From an uncultured SAR86 cluster bacterium (GTDB lineage: Bacteria > Pseudomonadota > Gammaproteobacteria > Magnimaribacterales > Magnimaribacteraceae), in contig CACDOC010000003.1 of assembly GCA_902554355.1 (NCBI GenBank), forward strand, positions 1 to 64,000: 64,000 nt of DNA, in the 5' to 3' direction. The first letter of the stretch is position 1. Every line of letters starts with the position of its first letter. A program made the translations under genes and the position numbers. Positions 1 through 10,041 of the stretch are shown piece after piece. The notes beneath the pieces were generated by a model, which saw only the letters and a program-made list of their open reading frames with translations, did no database searches and was not told the DNA's origin.

Positions 1-339
1 TTTCACTATATTAATTTCCCAGACAGAGAAACAATGGAACAAATTATTAAAGTCCATCACCCGAAAGTTAAGAAGAAATTAGTTAAAGAAGCATTGGAAA
101 TTTTCTTTGATATTAGAAAGGTTCCTGGAATGAAGAAAAAGCCTTCCACTTCAGAATTGATAGATTGGTTAAAGCTTTTAATGGCTGATGATATACCTGA
201 TGAAATATTTAAGAATAGAGACCCATCTAAGGCTATACCTCCTCTATATGGAGCTTTAATTAAAAATGAGCAAGATGTTCAGTTATTAGAACGATTGGCA
301 TTTATGGCAAGAAGGGAAGGTAATACCAATCAACAGTAG
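1..339 (+). CDS. MoxR-like AAA ATPase, C-terminal part (5' truncated by window)
   Basis: Frame is open from base 1 (FHYINFPDRETMEQIIKVHHP...), so the ATG at 34 is internal; 'FPD...M..I...HHP' resembles the MoxR C-terminal region; followed directly by a VWA protein, the usual partner. Confidence 0.75.
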   Translation, partial: FHYINFPDRETMEQIIKVHHPKVKKKLVKEALEIFFDIRKVPGMKKKPSTSELIDWLKLLMADDIPDEIFKNRDPSKAIPPLYGALIKNEQDVQLLERLAFMARREGNTNQQ

Positions 340-341
340 AA

Positions 342-1517
342 ATGTTCATTTCCCTTTTTAATACTTTACGATCTACAGGAATACCTTGTACTTTACGAGA
401 GTTGCTAGATTTAATAGCAGCTGTTGATAAAAACTTAGGTTTTGCAGATATGGAAAAGTTTTACTTTTTGAGCAGAGCCATCCTTGTAAAAGACGAAAAG
501 CATTATGATAAATTTGATAGGGCTTTCGATATTTACTTTAAAGGAATTGAAAGTCTCGATGACATTTTAGAGATGCTTATACCTGATGAATGGTTAAAAG
601 CAGAATTCGAAAAACATTTAACTGAAGAAGAGCTAAAACAAATTGACTCCTTAGGCGGCTTAGAGAAACTTCTTGAAGAATTTAAGAAGAGAATGGAAGA
701 GCAAGAAGAGAGGCATGAAGGAGGCAGTAAGTACATTGGCACTGGAGGAACATCGCCTTTTGGTAACTCTGGAGAAAATCCTGAAGGAATAAGGGTAGGA
801 GGAGAAGGAGGAAAAGGAAAAGCAGCTAAAGTTTGGGAAGCAAGAGATTTTAAAAATCTTGACGATGACGTAGAGCTCGGCACAAGAAATATGAAAGTTG
901 CTTTAAGAAGGCTTAGAAAGTTAATCAGGGACAGTGCTGATGAGGAATTTGATCTAGACGGAACTATAAGTTCGACAGCCAAAAAAGCTGGTATGTTGGA
1001 TGTAAAGTTTAGACCTGAAAAAAGAAATGCTGTTAAGGTTTTAGTTTTGTTTGATGTGGGTGGGTCTATGGATCCTCATATTAGGGTTTGTGAAGAACTG
1101 TTCTCAGCTTGTAAAACAGAATTTAAAAATTTGGAATACTTTTACTTTCACAACTTTATCTATGAAACAGTATGGAAAGATAACAGAAGAAGACAAAATG
1201 AAAGAATTTACACCGAAGACATCATTCATAAATACTCTGCTGATTACAAGATCATATTTGTTGGAGATGCCACCATGGCTCCTTATGAGATTACTAATCC
1301 TGGGGGAAGTATTGAACACTGGAATGAAGAGGCGGGCGCCTTATGGATGAAAAGGCTCGTAGGTGTTTACGATAAATTGGCTTGGTTAAATCCAGTTCCT
1401 CAAGAACATTGGGAGTACAGTTCCTCAGTCGAATTAACAAGGAGTTTAGTGGAAGACAACATGTTTCCTCTAACCATTAGAGGGTTAGAAGAAAGCATGG
1501 CTTATCTGAGTAAATAA
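342..1517 (+). CDS. VWA (CoxE-like) domain-containing protein
   Basis: 391 aa; MIDAS-like VLFDVGGSMDPH; adjacent to MoxR-like ATPase. Confidence 0.8.
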   Translation: MFISLFNTLRSTGIPCTLRELLDLIAAVDKNLGFADMEKFYFLSRAILVKDEKHYDKFDRAFDIYFKGIESLDDILEMLIPDEWLKAEFEKHLTEEELKQIDSLGGLEKLLEEFKKRMEEQEERHEGGSKYIGTGGTSPFGNSGENPEGIRVGGEGGKGKAAKVWEARDFKNLDDDVELGTRNMKVALRRLRKLIRDSADEEFDLDGTISSTAKKAGMLDVKFRPEKRNAVKVLVLFDVGGSMDPHIRVCEELFSACKTEFKNLEYFYFHNFIYETVWKDNRRRQNERIYTEDIIHKYSADYKIIFVGDATMAPYEITNPGGSIEHWNEEAGALWMKRLVGVYDKLAWLNPVPQEHWEYSSSVELTRSLVEDNMFPLTIRGLEESMAYLSK

Positions 1518-1524
1518 AAGTCTA

Positions 1525-2454
1525 ATGAAGGCTTTATCTATTTCTAATCTAAAAAAAGAATATCAAGGTGGTGTTCAAGCCCTTAAAGGTATAGACCTGC
1601 AAGTAGAACAAGGTGATTTTTTTGCGCTGTTAGGTCCTAATGGAGCTGGAAAATCTACGACTATTGGCGTTATCAGCTCACTAGTAACTAAGACATCTGG
1701 TAGCGTAAAAATATTAGGCATAGATATTGATGAGAACCATTCCTTGGCTAAAAAGAAACTTGGGGTAGTGGGTCAAGAAGTAAATTTTAATCAATTTGAG
1801 AAAGTAGGTGACATCATTAGGAACCAAGCTGGTTACTATGGTCTTGGTTTTAGAAAGTCGAAAGAAAATGCCAAGTATTACATGAAAAAGTTGGATATTT
1901 GGGATAAAAGGAATGAACAAGCAAGAAAACTTTCTGGTGGTATGAAAAGAAGGGTAATGGTAGCTAAGGCTTTAGTTAATAATCCCGAACTATTAATACT
2001 TGATGAGCCTACGGCTGGTGTAGATATCGAATTAAGGAGGTCTTTATGGGATTTTCTTACAGAAATTAATGACAATGGCACTAGCATTATTCTTACTACG
2101 CATTATCTTGAAGAGGCAGAAAGGTTATGCAGAAATATCGCAATCATAGATTCTGGAGAAATAGTTGAAAATACAAGTATGCAAGAACTATTAACAAGAT
2201 TAGAAGTAGAGACTTTTATTTTTGATTTATTAGAGCCGATCAAGGAACTTCCAGAAGTAAAAGAATTTGAAATTATTATTGAGAATCCCAAACGAATAAA
2301 AGTAACTGTTGGAAAAGAGCAGGGCTTAAGTACAGTTTTTAAGAAGTTTACTGAACTAAATATAGAAATATCCAGCATGAGGAATGAGACAGGAAGGTTG
2401 GAAGAGTTGTTCTTAGGTCTTGTAGAACCCTCCTTAAAAGAAAAAGAATTATGA
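1525..2454 (+). CDS. ABC transporter ATP-binding protein (ABC-2 type exporter, YadG-like)
   Basis: Walker A GPNGAGKST, signature LSGGMKRR, Walker B LLILDEPTAGVD. Confidence 0.92.
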   Translation: MKALSISNLKKEYQGGVQALKGIDLQVEQGDFFALLGPNGAGKSTTIGVISSLVTKTSGSVKILGIDIDENHSLAKKKLGVVGQEVNFNQFEKVGDIIRNQAGYYGLGFRKSKENAKYYMKKLDIWDKRNEQARKLSGGMKRRVMVAKALVNNPELLILDEPTAGVDIELRRSLWDFLTEINDNGTSIILTTHYLEEAERLCRNIAIIDSGEIVENTSMQELLTRLEVETFIFDLLEPIKELPEVKEFEIIIENPKRIKVTVGKEQGLSTVFKKFTELNIEISSMRNETGRLEELFLGLVEPSLKEKEL

Positions 2455-3239
2455 GTGCTTCTGAACAAATTAGAGCTTTGGCTACTATTCTCTATAAGGA
2501 GATTCATAGGTTTATGAGAATTTGGACTCAAACCTTAATTCCTCCAGCAATCATGATCATGCTTTACTTTGTTATTTTTGGAACCCTTATCGGTAAAAGA
2601 ATAGGTCAAATGGGAGGTTTTGATTATGTTCAATTCATGATCCCCGGTCTTATTATGATGTCCGTTATAAGCAATTCTTACTCAAACGTAGTCTCCTCTT
2701 TTTTTGGACAGAAATTTGCTAGAAGCATAGAAGAATTATTAATTACACCTCTACCTCATTATTTAATCCTTTTAGGTTGGATATTAGGAGGAGTTGCGAG
2801 AGGACTTTTGGTTGGAGCAATAGTTACTATAGTTTCTTTGTGGTTTTATGACCTAAATGTAAATAACTGGCCTTTGTGTATTTTTGTTGTTATTTCAACT
2901 TCTGTTTTATTCTCTTTGGGCGGTTTCTTAAATGCTTTATTTGCAGAGTCGTTTGATGATATATCTATTATTCCAACCTTTATTATGCAGCCATTAATTT
3001 ATTTGGGTGGAGTGTTCTATTCTATTCAGCTATTACCTCCATTTTGGCAAACTATTTCACTAGCTAATCCTATTTTGTATATGATCAATGCTTTTAGATT
3101 TTCTATTTTGGGCTCTTCCGATTTAGAAGCTCTTGGGTTTTCAATATATTCTGCGTTAGCAATGATAGTTGGTTTTATAGTTCTTTTTTCCAGTATTTGC
3201 CTTTGGTTACTCAACAAAGGAAGAGGCATAAGGTCTTAA
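2451..3239 (+). CDS. ABC-2 type transporter permease (YadH-like)
   Basis: 262 aa, multiple TM segments, 4-bp overlap with ATPase gene. Confidence 0.88.
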   Translation: MSASEQIRALATILYKEIHRFMRIWTQTLIPPAIMIMLYFVIFGTLIGKRIGQMGGFDYVQFMIPGLIMMSVISNSYSNVVSSFFGQKFARSIEELLITPLPHYLILLGWILGGVARGLLVGAIVTIVSLWFYDLNVNNWPLCIFVVISTSVLFSLGGFLNALFAESFDDISIIPTFIMQPLIYLGGVFYSIQLLPPFWQTISLANPILYMINAFRFSILGSSDLEALGFSIYSALAMIVGFIVLFSSICLWLLNKGRGIRS

Positions 3240-3242
3240 TAC

Positions 3243-4040
3243 ATGACTGATTCTCCATTAGGAAGAAAGTCTAATTATCCTGATAGATACGATCCTTCGC
3301 TTCTTGTTGGCTTAAATAGAGCAGATTCAAGACAAAAATTACGCCTTGATACTAATCATATAGGAATATTTGGAATAGATTCTTGGACTTGTTATGAACT
3401 TTCTTGGTTAAATGAAAGAGGTGTACCAAGAAATAGCATCTTATACTTTTCTTATAGTTGTCATTCAAAATTTTTTGTCGAATCTAAATCCTTGAAGTTA
3501 TATTTATTTTCGTTGAATAGCAAAAGGTTTTCTTCAAATGAAGAGCTAGTTGAAACTATAAAAACAGATTTAGAAACAACCCTAAAGACCGAAATTTTTA
3601 TAGAAATAAGTGCAGAACCAAGAGAAATAATTACTAATGACAATTCTATTGATTCATTAGATATAGAAGAACCTGGATTTCAACCTAACTCTTTGGTCCT
3701 TTTATCAACTGACAAAGACGCTGATGAAGACATTACATGTAGCCTTTTTAGAAGTCTTTGCCCAGTTACAGCTCAGCCTGATTGGGCTACAGTTCATATA
3801 GCCTATAAAGGAAAACAAATTATTCATGAGAGCTTATTGAGCTATCTACTGTCTTACAGAAATCATCAAGGATTTCATGAAGAATGTGTAGAGAAGATAT
3901 TCCAAGATATTAATGAAAGGTGTGAAATAGAAAGTTTACTTGTAAGGGCTAACTATTTAAGACGCGGCGGAATTGAAATAAATCCTGTTAGAACTACTCA
4001 TGAGAATTATGAGCAGATTTTAAGAGAGCAAAGACAATAA
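3243..4040 (+). CDS. queF: NADPH-dependent 7-cyano-7-deazaguanine reductase QueF
   Basis: MTDSPLGRKSNYPDRYDPSLLVGLNRADSR...DSWTCYELSWLNERGVP and FHEECVEKIFQDI are typical of long-form QueF. Confidence 0.9.
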   Translation: MTDSPLGRKSNYPDRYDPSLLVGLNRADSRQKLRLDTNHIGIFGIDSWTCYELSWLNERGVPRNSILYFSYSCHSKFFVESKSLKLYLFSLNSKRFSSNEELVETIKTDLETTLKTEIFIEISAEPREIITNDNSIDSLDIEEPGFQPNSLVLLSTDKDADEDITCSLFRSLCPVTAQPDWATVHIAYKGKQIIHESLLSYLLSYRNHQGFHEECVEKIFQDINERCEIESLLVRANYLRRGGIEINPVRTTHENYEQILREQRQ

Positions 4041-4044
4041 GAAG

Positions 4045-4251
4045 ATGAAAGACAATAATGAAGATAGATTAAATAAGATTGAATCGAAGTACTCTTTTCA
4101 AGAAGACTCTCTAGAGAGAATGAGCAAAGAGTTAAGGACCCAACAGTTAGAGATTCAGAAACTTAAAGATGAGATAGCCTCGTTGAAAGAATCTTTAAGT
4201 GAATTTTCTCCTAAAGAAGACACAAAAGAAGAAAACCCACCTCACTACTGA
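4045..4251 (+). CDS. slyX: SlyX family protein
   Basis: 68 aa coiled coil ending in a PPHY tail. Confidence 0.75.
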   Translation: MKDNNEDRLNKIESKYSFQEDSLERMSKELRTQQLEIQKLKDEIASLKESLSEFSPKEDTKEENPPHY

Positions 4252-4301
4252 TTGTTTTAGATTAGTTTTACTTATCCTTTATAATGCAGACTCCAAAATT
4301 T

Positions 4302-4391
4302 GGAGAGATGGCAGAGTGGTCGAATGCGCACGCTTGGAAAGCGTGTAAGGTGTTAAAGCCTTCGAGGGTTCGAATCCCTCTCTCTCCGCCA
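4302..4391 (+). tRNA. tRNA-Ser (anticodon GGA)
   Basis: Acceptor GGAGAGA/TCTCTCC, long variable arm, T-arm GGTTCGAATCC, anticodon loop CTTGGAAAG, encoded CCA. Confidence 0.95.
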
Positions 4392-4441
4392 TTAAATGAA
4401 GTAATTCAAGTAAAATATAAAAAAAATAATAGAGGAAAATT

Positions 4442-5302
4442 ATGTCAAGTTTAAAAAATAAAACATTATTCGTATCAGGAGCGAGTAGGGGTATTGGTCT
4501 AGCGATAGCCAAAAGAGCGGCTCAAGATGGAGCAAATATAATTCTTGCTGCTAAAACTGCTGAACCGCATCCTAAATTGCCAGGGACTATCTATACAGCT
4601 GCCGATGAGATCATTGAATGCGGAGGACAAGCTTTACCAGTTATTTGCGATATTAGGGATGAAAAAAACGTAAGAGATGCAGTCAATAAAGGTGCAGAAG
4701 AGTTTGGCGGAATTGATATTTGCGTAAACAACGCTAGTGCAATTCAATTAACCGGCACCTTGCAAACAGACATGAAAAGATATGATTTAATGCATCAAAT
4801 TAATTCGAGAGGAACTTTCTTAGTCAGCAAGGTATGCCTACCTTATCTCTTGGAATCTGAAAATCCTCATATCCTTAATCTTTCACCTCCTTTAGATATG
4901 AGTCCAAAATGGTTTGGACCACACGTAGCTTATACAATGGCAAAATTTGGCATGAGTTTATGCGTTTTAGGAATGGCAGAAGAATTTAAAGAACAAGGAG
5001 TAGCTGTTAATGCTCTTTGGCCAAGAACTGCTGTCGCAACTGCGGCTATTAAAAATGCATTAGGCGGAGATGAGATTATGAATATATCAAGGTCACCTGA
5101 AATAATGGGAGATGCCGCTTACGTAATCTTAACTAAAGATTCTAAAGAATTTACTGGTAACTTCTGCATTGATGACAATTTATTAGCAGAAAATGGCGTT
5201 ACAGATTTTAGTCAATACGCACAAGTTCCTTTTGATCAACTTGCTCCAGACTTCTTTGTACCAGAAGATCTTGAAGCGCCAGAAAGTGCTAAGAATAGTT
5301 AA
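4442..5302 (+). CDS. SDR family oxidoreductase (HSDL2-like)
   Basis: GASRGIGLAIA cofactor motif, NNASAI, YTMAKFGM. Confidence 0.88.
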   Translation: MSSLKNKTLFVSGASRGIGLAIAKRAAQDGANIILAAKTAEPHPKLPGTIYTAADEIIECGGQALPVICDIRDEKNVRDAVNKGAEEFGGIDICVNNASAIQLTGTLQTDMKRYDLMHQINSRGTFLVSKVCLPYLLESENPHILNLSPPLDMSPKWFGPHVAYTMAKFGMSLCVLGMAEEFKEQGVAVNALWPRTAVATAAIKNALGGDEIMNISRSPEIMGDAAYVILTKDSKEFTGNFCIDDNLLAENGVTDFSQYAQVPFDQLAPDFFVPEDLEAPESAKNS

Positions 5303-5307
5303 ATCCT

Positions 5308-5703
5308 ATGAAAACTATAGAAGAAAAGAGATCCTTTGCTGTTCCTTCAAATGTAATTTGGAAGATTATTAGTGATTTGTCGAGAAGCGATTGGGTTCCT
5401 GGTGTTGAAAGTATATCTCTAGAAGATAATGTAAGGACTTTCAAGATGAAGGGTATGGGAAGATTAGTTGAAAAAATTATTAAGTGTGACCATGACTTAT
5501 TAGAACTTGAATACAGTGCAATAGAAACTCTTGCTCCCATTAATCACCATTTAGCAAAGATAAATTTGGTATCTCATGATAACCAGTCTACGGACTTTAT
5601 TTGGACAACTGAAATAGATCCCGAAGAGTTTGCAGATGCTATACATCAAGGCATGGTATCTTCATTAGATCAACTAGAATTAGTACTTTCAGAAACAGAT
5701 TAA
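5308..5703 (+). CDS. SRPBCC family protein
   Basis: 131 aa; AVPSNVIWKIISDLSRSDWVPGVES... START/Bet v1-like pattern. Confidence 0.7.
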   Translation: MKTIEEKRSFAVPSNVIWKIISDLSRSDWVPGVESISLEDNVRTFKMKGMGRLVEKIIKCDHDLLELEYSAIETLAPINHHLAKINLVSHDNQSTDFIWTTEIDPEEFADAIHQGMVSSLDQLELVLSETD

Positions 5704-5772
5704 TTTTATTTGTTATAAGGATTCTTAACTGATAAGGTTGTTTTATATTGCATAAATTACTGGGGAGGGTTT

Positions 5773-5940
5773 ATGTTAGTGCTTAGTAGAAAGGCCGAAG
5801 AGTCAATGTTTATAGGTGACGATATAAAGATCACTGTTTTAGACATAAGAGGAGGTCAGGTTAGAATAGGAATCACAGCACCTCAAGATATAAAAATTCA
5901 TAGAGAGGAAGTTTACGAACGTATCAATCAAGAAGATTGA
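5773..5940 (+). CDS. csrA: Carbon storage regulator CsrA
   Basis: Not in ORF track (55 aa). Translates [58 protein letters not shown]-like GGGGAGGG upstream. Confidence 0.96.
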   Translation: MLVLSRKAEESMFIGDDIKITVLDIRGGQVRIGITAPQDIKIHREEVYERINQED

Positions 5941-5996
5941 AGCTAGATTTCTTTGATAGTGAATTCTATTTAACGGGTTATAATCCAGTCTAAATT

Positions 5997-6073
5997 GGGG
6001 CTGTAGCTCATTTGGATAGAGTGTCTGGCTACGAACTAGAAGGTAGCAGGTTCGAATCCTGCCAGCCCCGCCA
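5997..6073 (+). tRNA. tRNA-Arg (anticodon ACG)
   Basis: GGGGCTG/CAGCCCC acceptor, GGCTACGAACTAG anticodon region, GGTTCGAATCC T-arm, encoded CCA. Confidence 0.95.
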
Positions 6074-6111
6074 TTAACCAATAATCATTTATTTATAACT
6101 AAGGATCAAAT

Positions 6112-6543
6112 ATGAACGCAATAGAAAAGTGGCACGATATAATGAAAAACCCTGGTCCAAACATTACGGAAAAATTGGATGATCTTCTTCATGATGATGT
6201 TATTTTTTATTCTCCTGTAGTTTTTACTCCACAGAAAGGAAAAGAAATCACTAAATTATACTTATCTGCTGCAGGCGGAGTATTTAGCTCTAATAAAGAC
6301 AAGGAACAATCGAAGCCTGAGGAATCCAAATTTAGGTATACCAAAGAACTTATACATGACAATCATGCTTGTCTTGAGTTTGAAACTGAAATTAATGGTA
6401 TATACGTAAATGGGATAGACCTTATTACTTGGAACGATGAAAACAAGATAACTGAATTTAAAGTTTTAGTTAGGCCTTTACAAGCGGTAAATACACTTCA
6501 TCAGATGATGGGGGAGATGTTAGATAAATTAAAGGCAGGCTAA
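6112..6543 (+). CDS. SnoaL/NTF2-like nuclear transport factor 2 family protein
   Basis: 143 aa NTF2-like fold pattern (DDLLHDDVIFYSPV...). Confidence 0.6.
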   Translation: MNAIEKWHDIMKNPGPNITEKLDDLLHDDVIFYSPVVFTPQKGKEITKLYLSAAGGVFSSNKDKEQSKPEESKFRYTKELIHDNHACLEFETEINGIYVNGIDLITWNDENKITEFKVLVRPLQAVNTLHQMMGEMLDKLKAG

Positions 6544-6544
6544 A

Positions 6545-7237
6545 TTGAATCCTAAGGTTTCTGCTTACCTCGTTCATCTATTTACAGCATTAGGTGTTGT
6601 TTTTGGGTTTCTAGCTTTATTGGCAACTGTAAATTTAGAAATACCCGAAGCTTTTCTGTGGTTAGCTCTTGCTCTTTTTGTAGATGGTGTAGATGGAACT
6701 TTAGCAAGAGCTGCTAATGTAAAAGAGAATACTCCTTATATTGACGGCGCAATATTAGACAACATCATTGATTATTTGAATTATGTAGTTGTTCCAGTTT
6801 TTATCTTCTATACATTAAACATGGTTCCTGAACCATTTTTATTACTTTCCTCAGCTGCAATATTATTGGTATCTTGTTTTACTTTTATAAATACTGAAAC
6901 AAAGACTGAAGACTTTTATTTTAGTGGTTTCCCGGCAAACTGGAATATTGTTATTTTATATTTCTATATTCTTGATTCAACGCAATGGATAAATTTGTTT
7001 TTTGTCTTACTATTTTGTGTACTTACGTTTATCCCTTTTAAGTATGTACATCCTTTTAGGGTAGTTGAATTTAGAAAAATAACATTGTTAATTACGTCTA
7101 TTTGGATGGTAACGACCACAGTTCTTCTATTCGGTATAACCTTTACTAATCCGTTAATAGGAACCTTAAATTATGCCATTTGGCTTCTGACCAATGCTTA
7201 CTTTCTAGGAAATGTGTTTTATAGGTCTATGAAATAG
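6545..7237 (+). CDS. pcs: Phosphatidylcholine synthase-like CDP-alcohol phosphatidyltransferase
   Basis: Motif DGTLAR-x12-GAILDNIID, i.e. DGx2ARx12Gx3Dx3D as in bacterial Pcs; TTG start; 230 aa multi-TM. Confidence 0.75.
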   Translation: MNPKVSAYLVHLFTALGVVFGFLALLATVNLEIPEAFLWLALALFVDGVDGTLARAANVKENTPYIDGAILDNIIDYLNYVVVPVFIFYTLNMVPEPFLLLSSAAILLVSCFTFINTETKTEDFYFSGFPANWNIVILYFYILDSTQWINLFFVLLFCVLTFIPFKYVHPFRVVEFRKITLLITSIWMVTTTVLLFGITFTNPLIGTLNYAIWLLTNAYFLGNVFYRSMK

Positions 7238-7238
7238 A

Positions 7239-8012
7239 TTAAGAAACCATTTTAGGCATGTAGTGGCAGAAAACATTAGAATAGTATTCTCCGGATAAAG
7301 GCTCAGGCCTTCCATGCTTAAGGGTAGCGCTCTCATAAAAAATCATTTCCCCAGGTTCAAGTAGTACGTTGTGAATGTTTTTTTGGTGATCTTCTATCTC
7401 TAAATACCAATCATCGTGGACCTTTTGGTCAATATTTATAATAGTTCCAATAATGTGCGTTTCTTCTCTGTCTCTATGAGAGTTTAGTATCGCACCATCG
7501 AGATACATTCGAACGCCGTAAACGTATGTAGGTAGAAGACTTAATCCGCTCCATTCCTCTATTAAACTTTGAATTGAGGTATGTATCTCATTCCTTAGAT
7601 CTTCAGGCAATTCAATTGTGATACTTGACTCTTTGTTTTCATAAACATTATGAATGTACCCTCCGGCCACATTCTCCTCTTGTTTGTTCAATAAATTAGA
7701 CTTATAAAATTTATTGATTTTTTGATGTATCTCTTTTGGCAGTTTCTGTTTTGTAAAACCTATTTCTGTATAGGATGGTATTTCTTTGAACCTTTTTTTA
7801 AATTCCTTAACGTTCTTCTTAATAATCTTATCTTTATCCAATAGAGAATCATCTAGTTTTTTCTTCGGTTTATAGTTATTAAGAACTGTATCTATTTGAT
7901 TCTTGTCAAAACCATTTTGTACAAGCGTGTAATAAATATCATCTAAGTCTACTCCTAAAGAGACATTTTCAAGGATCCAATCTAACCAAACTTGAGGAAT
8001 CTTTTTTGCCAT
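7239..8012 (-). CDS. 2OG-Fe(II) oxygenase (prolyl 4-hydroxylase-like)
   Basis: HRDREETHIIGTIINI and LKHGRPEPLSGEYYSNVF give the HxD...H...R pattern. Confidence 0.75.
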   Translation of the reverse strand: MAKKIPQVWLDWILENVSLGVDLDDIYYTLVQNGFDKNQIDTVLNNYKPKKKLDDSLLDKDKIIKKNVKEFKKRFKEIPSYTEIGFTKQKLPKEIHQKINKFYKSNLLNKQEENVAGGYIHNVYENKESSITIELPEDLRNEIHTSIQSLIEEWSGLSLLPTYVYGVRMYLDGAILNSHRDREETHIIGTIINIDQKVHDDWYLEIEDHQKNIHNVLLEPGEMIFYESATLKHGRPEPLSGEYYSNVFCHYMPKMVS

Positions 8013-8016
8013 ACAC

Positions 8017-9123
8017 TTAGGAAGGAGTAATTAAATATTTCTCTCCTGTAGCTTGTTTGGAATATTGCAAAATATTTTCTTCGCTTATAACTTCTTCTAG
8101 AGTAATTTCTTTCGTATAAGCACTATGGAAGGTCGTGTTTATCTCATCAGCAACCCTTTGTCTTAATTCTTGAAATTTCTCTTGTCCTATTTTTCCAATG
8201 AAAGGGGTTAATAACCAGCCTCCAAGACCCCAAGAAAATCCAAAAGCTCTAGTCAAAGTAGTAGGGGATCTATCTAATCCCCCGTAAATATAGACTTGTT
8301 TATAGCTATCAGACCCATATCTACTATATTCTGTAGCAGTTTTATTAGCAGCTACTTCCATGGCTGTTAGTATTTGGCCTGATAATTTTCCTCCACCAGT
8401 TGCATCAAAACCTAAGGTTGCACCTGTTTCTACTAGTGCATCTATCAGCTGCTCCATGAAATCCTTGTCTGAGGAATTGCAAACAAATTTAGCTCCTAAA
8501 TCTTTTAACATTAAAACATGCTCTTCTTTTCTTACTATATTCACTAAATTAATATCTTCTTGATTGCATATTTTAATTAGCATTTGTCCTAGATTTGATG
8601 CTGCAGCGGTATGAACAAGAGCAGTGTGATCTTCCATTCTCATCGTCTCAACCATACCTAAAGCGGTTAAGGGGTTAACGAAACAAGATGCACTTTCTTT
8701 AGAGGTAGTTCCTTCATTCATTACCAAACATGCAGAAGCAGGTAGGCATCTATAGTTTGAATACATAGAGCCACCAGCAACCCCAACCACCTTGCCTATA
8801 AGGTCTTCAGCACCTTTGCCTGCGCTTTCTACTATGCCAGCTCCTTCATTGCCTACAGGAAGTGACTGATCAAGCCTGGCTTGGACGCTTCTCATCAGAG
8901 CCTCCGGTACTTTCATTTGAGCTACTCCATCACTGACTTTCAGTGTTGAAACATCAGCAGGACCTAGCAAAAGGCCTAAATCAGAAGGGTTAATAGGGGA
9001 AGCCTCAATTTTTATTAAAACCTCACCATCTTGTGGCTCAGGTTTATCTACTGATTCAAGGCTAATTTTAAGGTTACCATCAGAAGTAATTTCTGATCTA
9101 ATTTGTTTTGATGTATCTGTCAT
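8017..9123 (-). CDS. Zinc-binding/quinone-oxidoreductase-like MDR dehydrogenase
   Basis: GEVLIKIEASPINPSDLGLL, GNEGAGIVESAG. Confidence 0.8.
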   Translation of the reverse strand: MTDTSKQIRSEITSDGNLKISLESVDKPEPQDGEVLIKIEASPINPSDLGLLLGPADVSTLKVSDGVAQMKVPEALMRSVQARLDQSLPVGNEGAGIVESAGKGAEDLIGKVVGVAGGSMYSNYRCLPASACLVMNEGTTSKESASCFVNPLTALGMVETMRMEDHTALVHTAAASNLGQMLIKICNQEDINLVNIVRKEEHVLMLKDLGAKFVCNSSDKDFMEQLIDALVETGATLGFDATGGGKLSGQILTAMEVAANKTATEYSRYGSDSYKQVYIYGGLDRSPTTLTRAFGFSWGLGGWLLTPFIGKIGQEKFQELRQRVADEINTTFHSAYTKEITLEEVISEENILQYSKQATGEKYLITPS

Positions 9124-9153
9124 TATTTGTAGTTGATTATTAGATTAGTGATA

Positions 9154-9837
9154 TTAATTAAGACTTGTCATTTCGTAACTTTCTACAAGTCTTCCATATT
9201 TTTGTTTATCCATCCAATCAAGCTGTTTTCTTTGCCACTCTTGATCGTTTAATAAAGACTCAAGAGATTTTGCTTGCTCTTCTTTTGAATTAGATAGCAT
9301 AACGAAATTAAAGAAGTTTTTACTTCCTAGACCGTGTTGCCATAAATCTATTAAGAAACCATGACTTTCAAAAATTTCTTTAGCTTCTTCTAAGGCTTTT
9401 AGTGTCTGAGCCGATTTTCCTTTTTGAGGAGCCCAAGTCCAAATTTGAACAATATAATCGCCTGGATTTATTTCATCTAATGAGGTCATTTGATAACTTT
9501 TAATTGGTTCGAGTATGTCTTGACTGTTAAATTTCTTAATAAAGGGTGCCCAAGACTCATTACTGTAAGCTTGTGAAGCTCTCTGCGTGTAATTTTCAAA
9601 GAAATCTACCCATACAAATATCTTTTCTCCACCTTTTCCCATGTTTTGTTGATGAACTATTACGGATTGACCATTGGCTAGGCCTAAATCTCTTCCTTCC
9701 CTCATCAAATCAGCAGCTTCTTGATACTTTCCTGGCTTAGCTTTATAAAAATAAATATCAGCGATACCCTCAGCGTTTAGTAAAGAAAACGACATAAATA
9801 ATGTAACGACGGTTATAAATTTAATAAGTTTTTTCAT
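9154..9837 (-). CDS. Exported protein of unknown function
   Basis: N-terminal signal peptide; NIPSNAP/antibiotic-biosynthesis-monooxygenase-like alpha+beta repeats. Confidence 0.5.
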   Translation of the reverse strand: MKKLIKFITVVTLFMSFSLLNAEGIADIYFYKAKPGKYQEAADLMREGRDLGLANGQSVIVHQQNMGKGGEKIFVWVDFFENYTQRASQAYSNESWAPFIKKFNSQDILEPIKSYQMTSLDEINPGDYIVQIWTWAPQKGKSAQTLKALEEAKEIFESHGFLIDLWQHGLGSKNFFNFVMLSNSKEEQAKSLESLLNDQEWQRKQLDWMDKQKYGRLVESYEMTSLN

Positions 9838-9946
9838 GTTTTATACCTCCTTATAAACCTTTGATTTGCTTACTATACACTGTATCAAAGATAGAACTAA
9901 GTTTGCTAGTTTTAGAGCCTTTTTATGTATAATGCATTTCCGTTTT

Positions 9947-10022
9947 GCGGGTATCGTATAATGGCTTATTACCTCAGCCTTCCAAGCTGATGATGTCGGT
10001 TCGATTCCGACTACCCGCTCCA
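9947..10022 (+). tRNA. tRNA-Gly (anticodon TCC)
   Basis: GCGGGTA/TACCCGC acceptor, anticodon loop CTTCCAAG, GGTTCGATTCC T-arm, encoded CCA. Confidence 0.94.
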
Positions 10023-10041
10023 GCTTTTTATAGGAGAAATC

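Noticed and set aside
533-982. Antisense ORF (149 aa)
   Set aside because: Lies wholly within the VWA gene on the other strand; low-complexity Ser/Pro/Leu translation with no family pattern. Same reasoning for the other nested ORFs in the track (e.g. 2103-2531 -, 24238-24597 +, 34484-34903 +).
4279-4512. Minus-strand ORF (77 aa)
   Set aside because: Spans the tRNA-Ser gene (MAEREGFEPSK... is the known spurious tRNA-derived translation).
5839-6081. Minus-strand ORF (80 aa)
   Set aside because: Antisense to csrA and tRNA-Arg (GGAGRIRTCYLLVRSQ is a known spurious tRNA-derived peptide).
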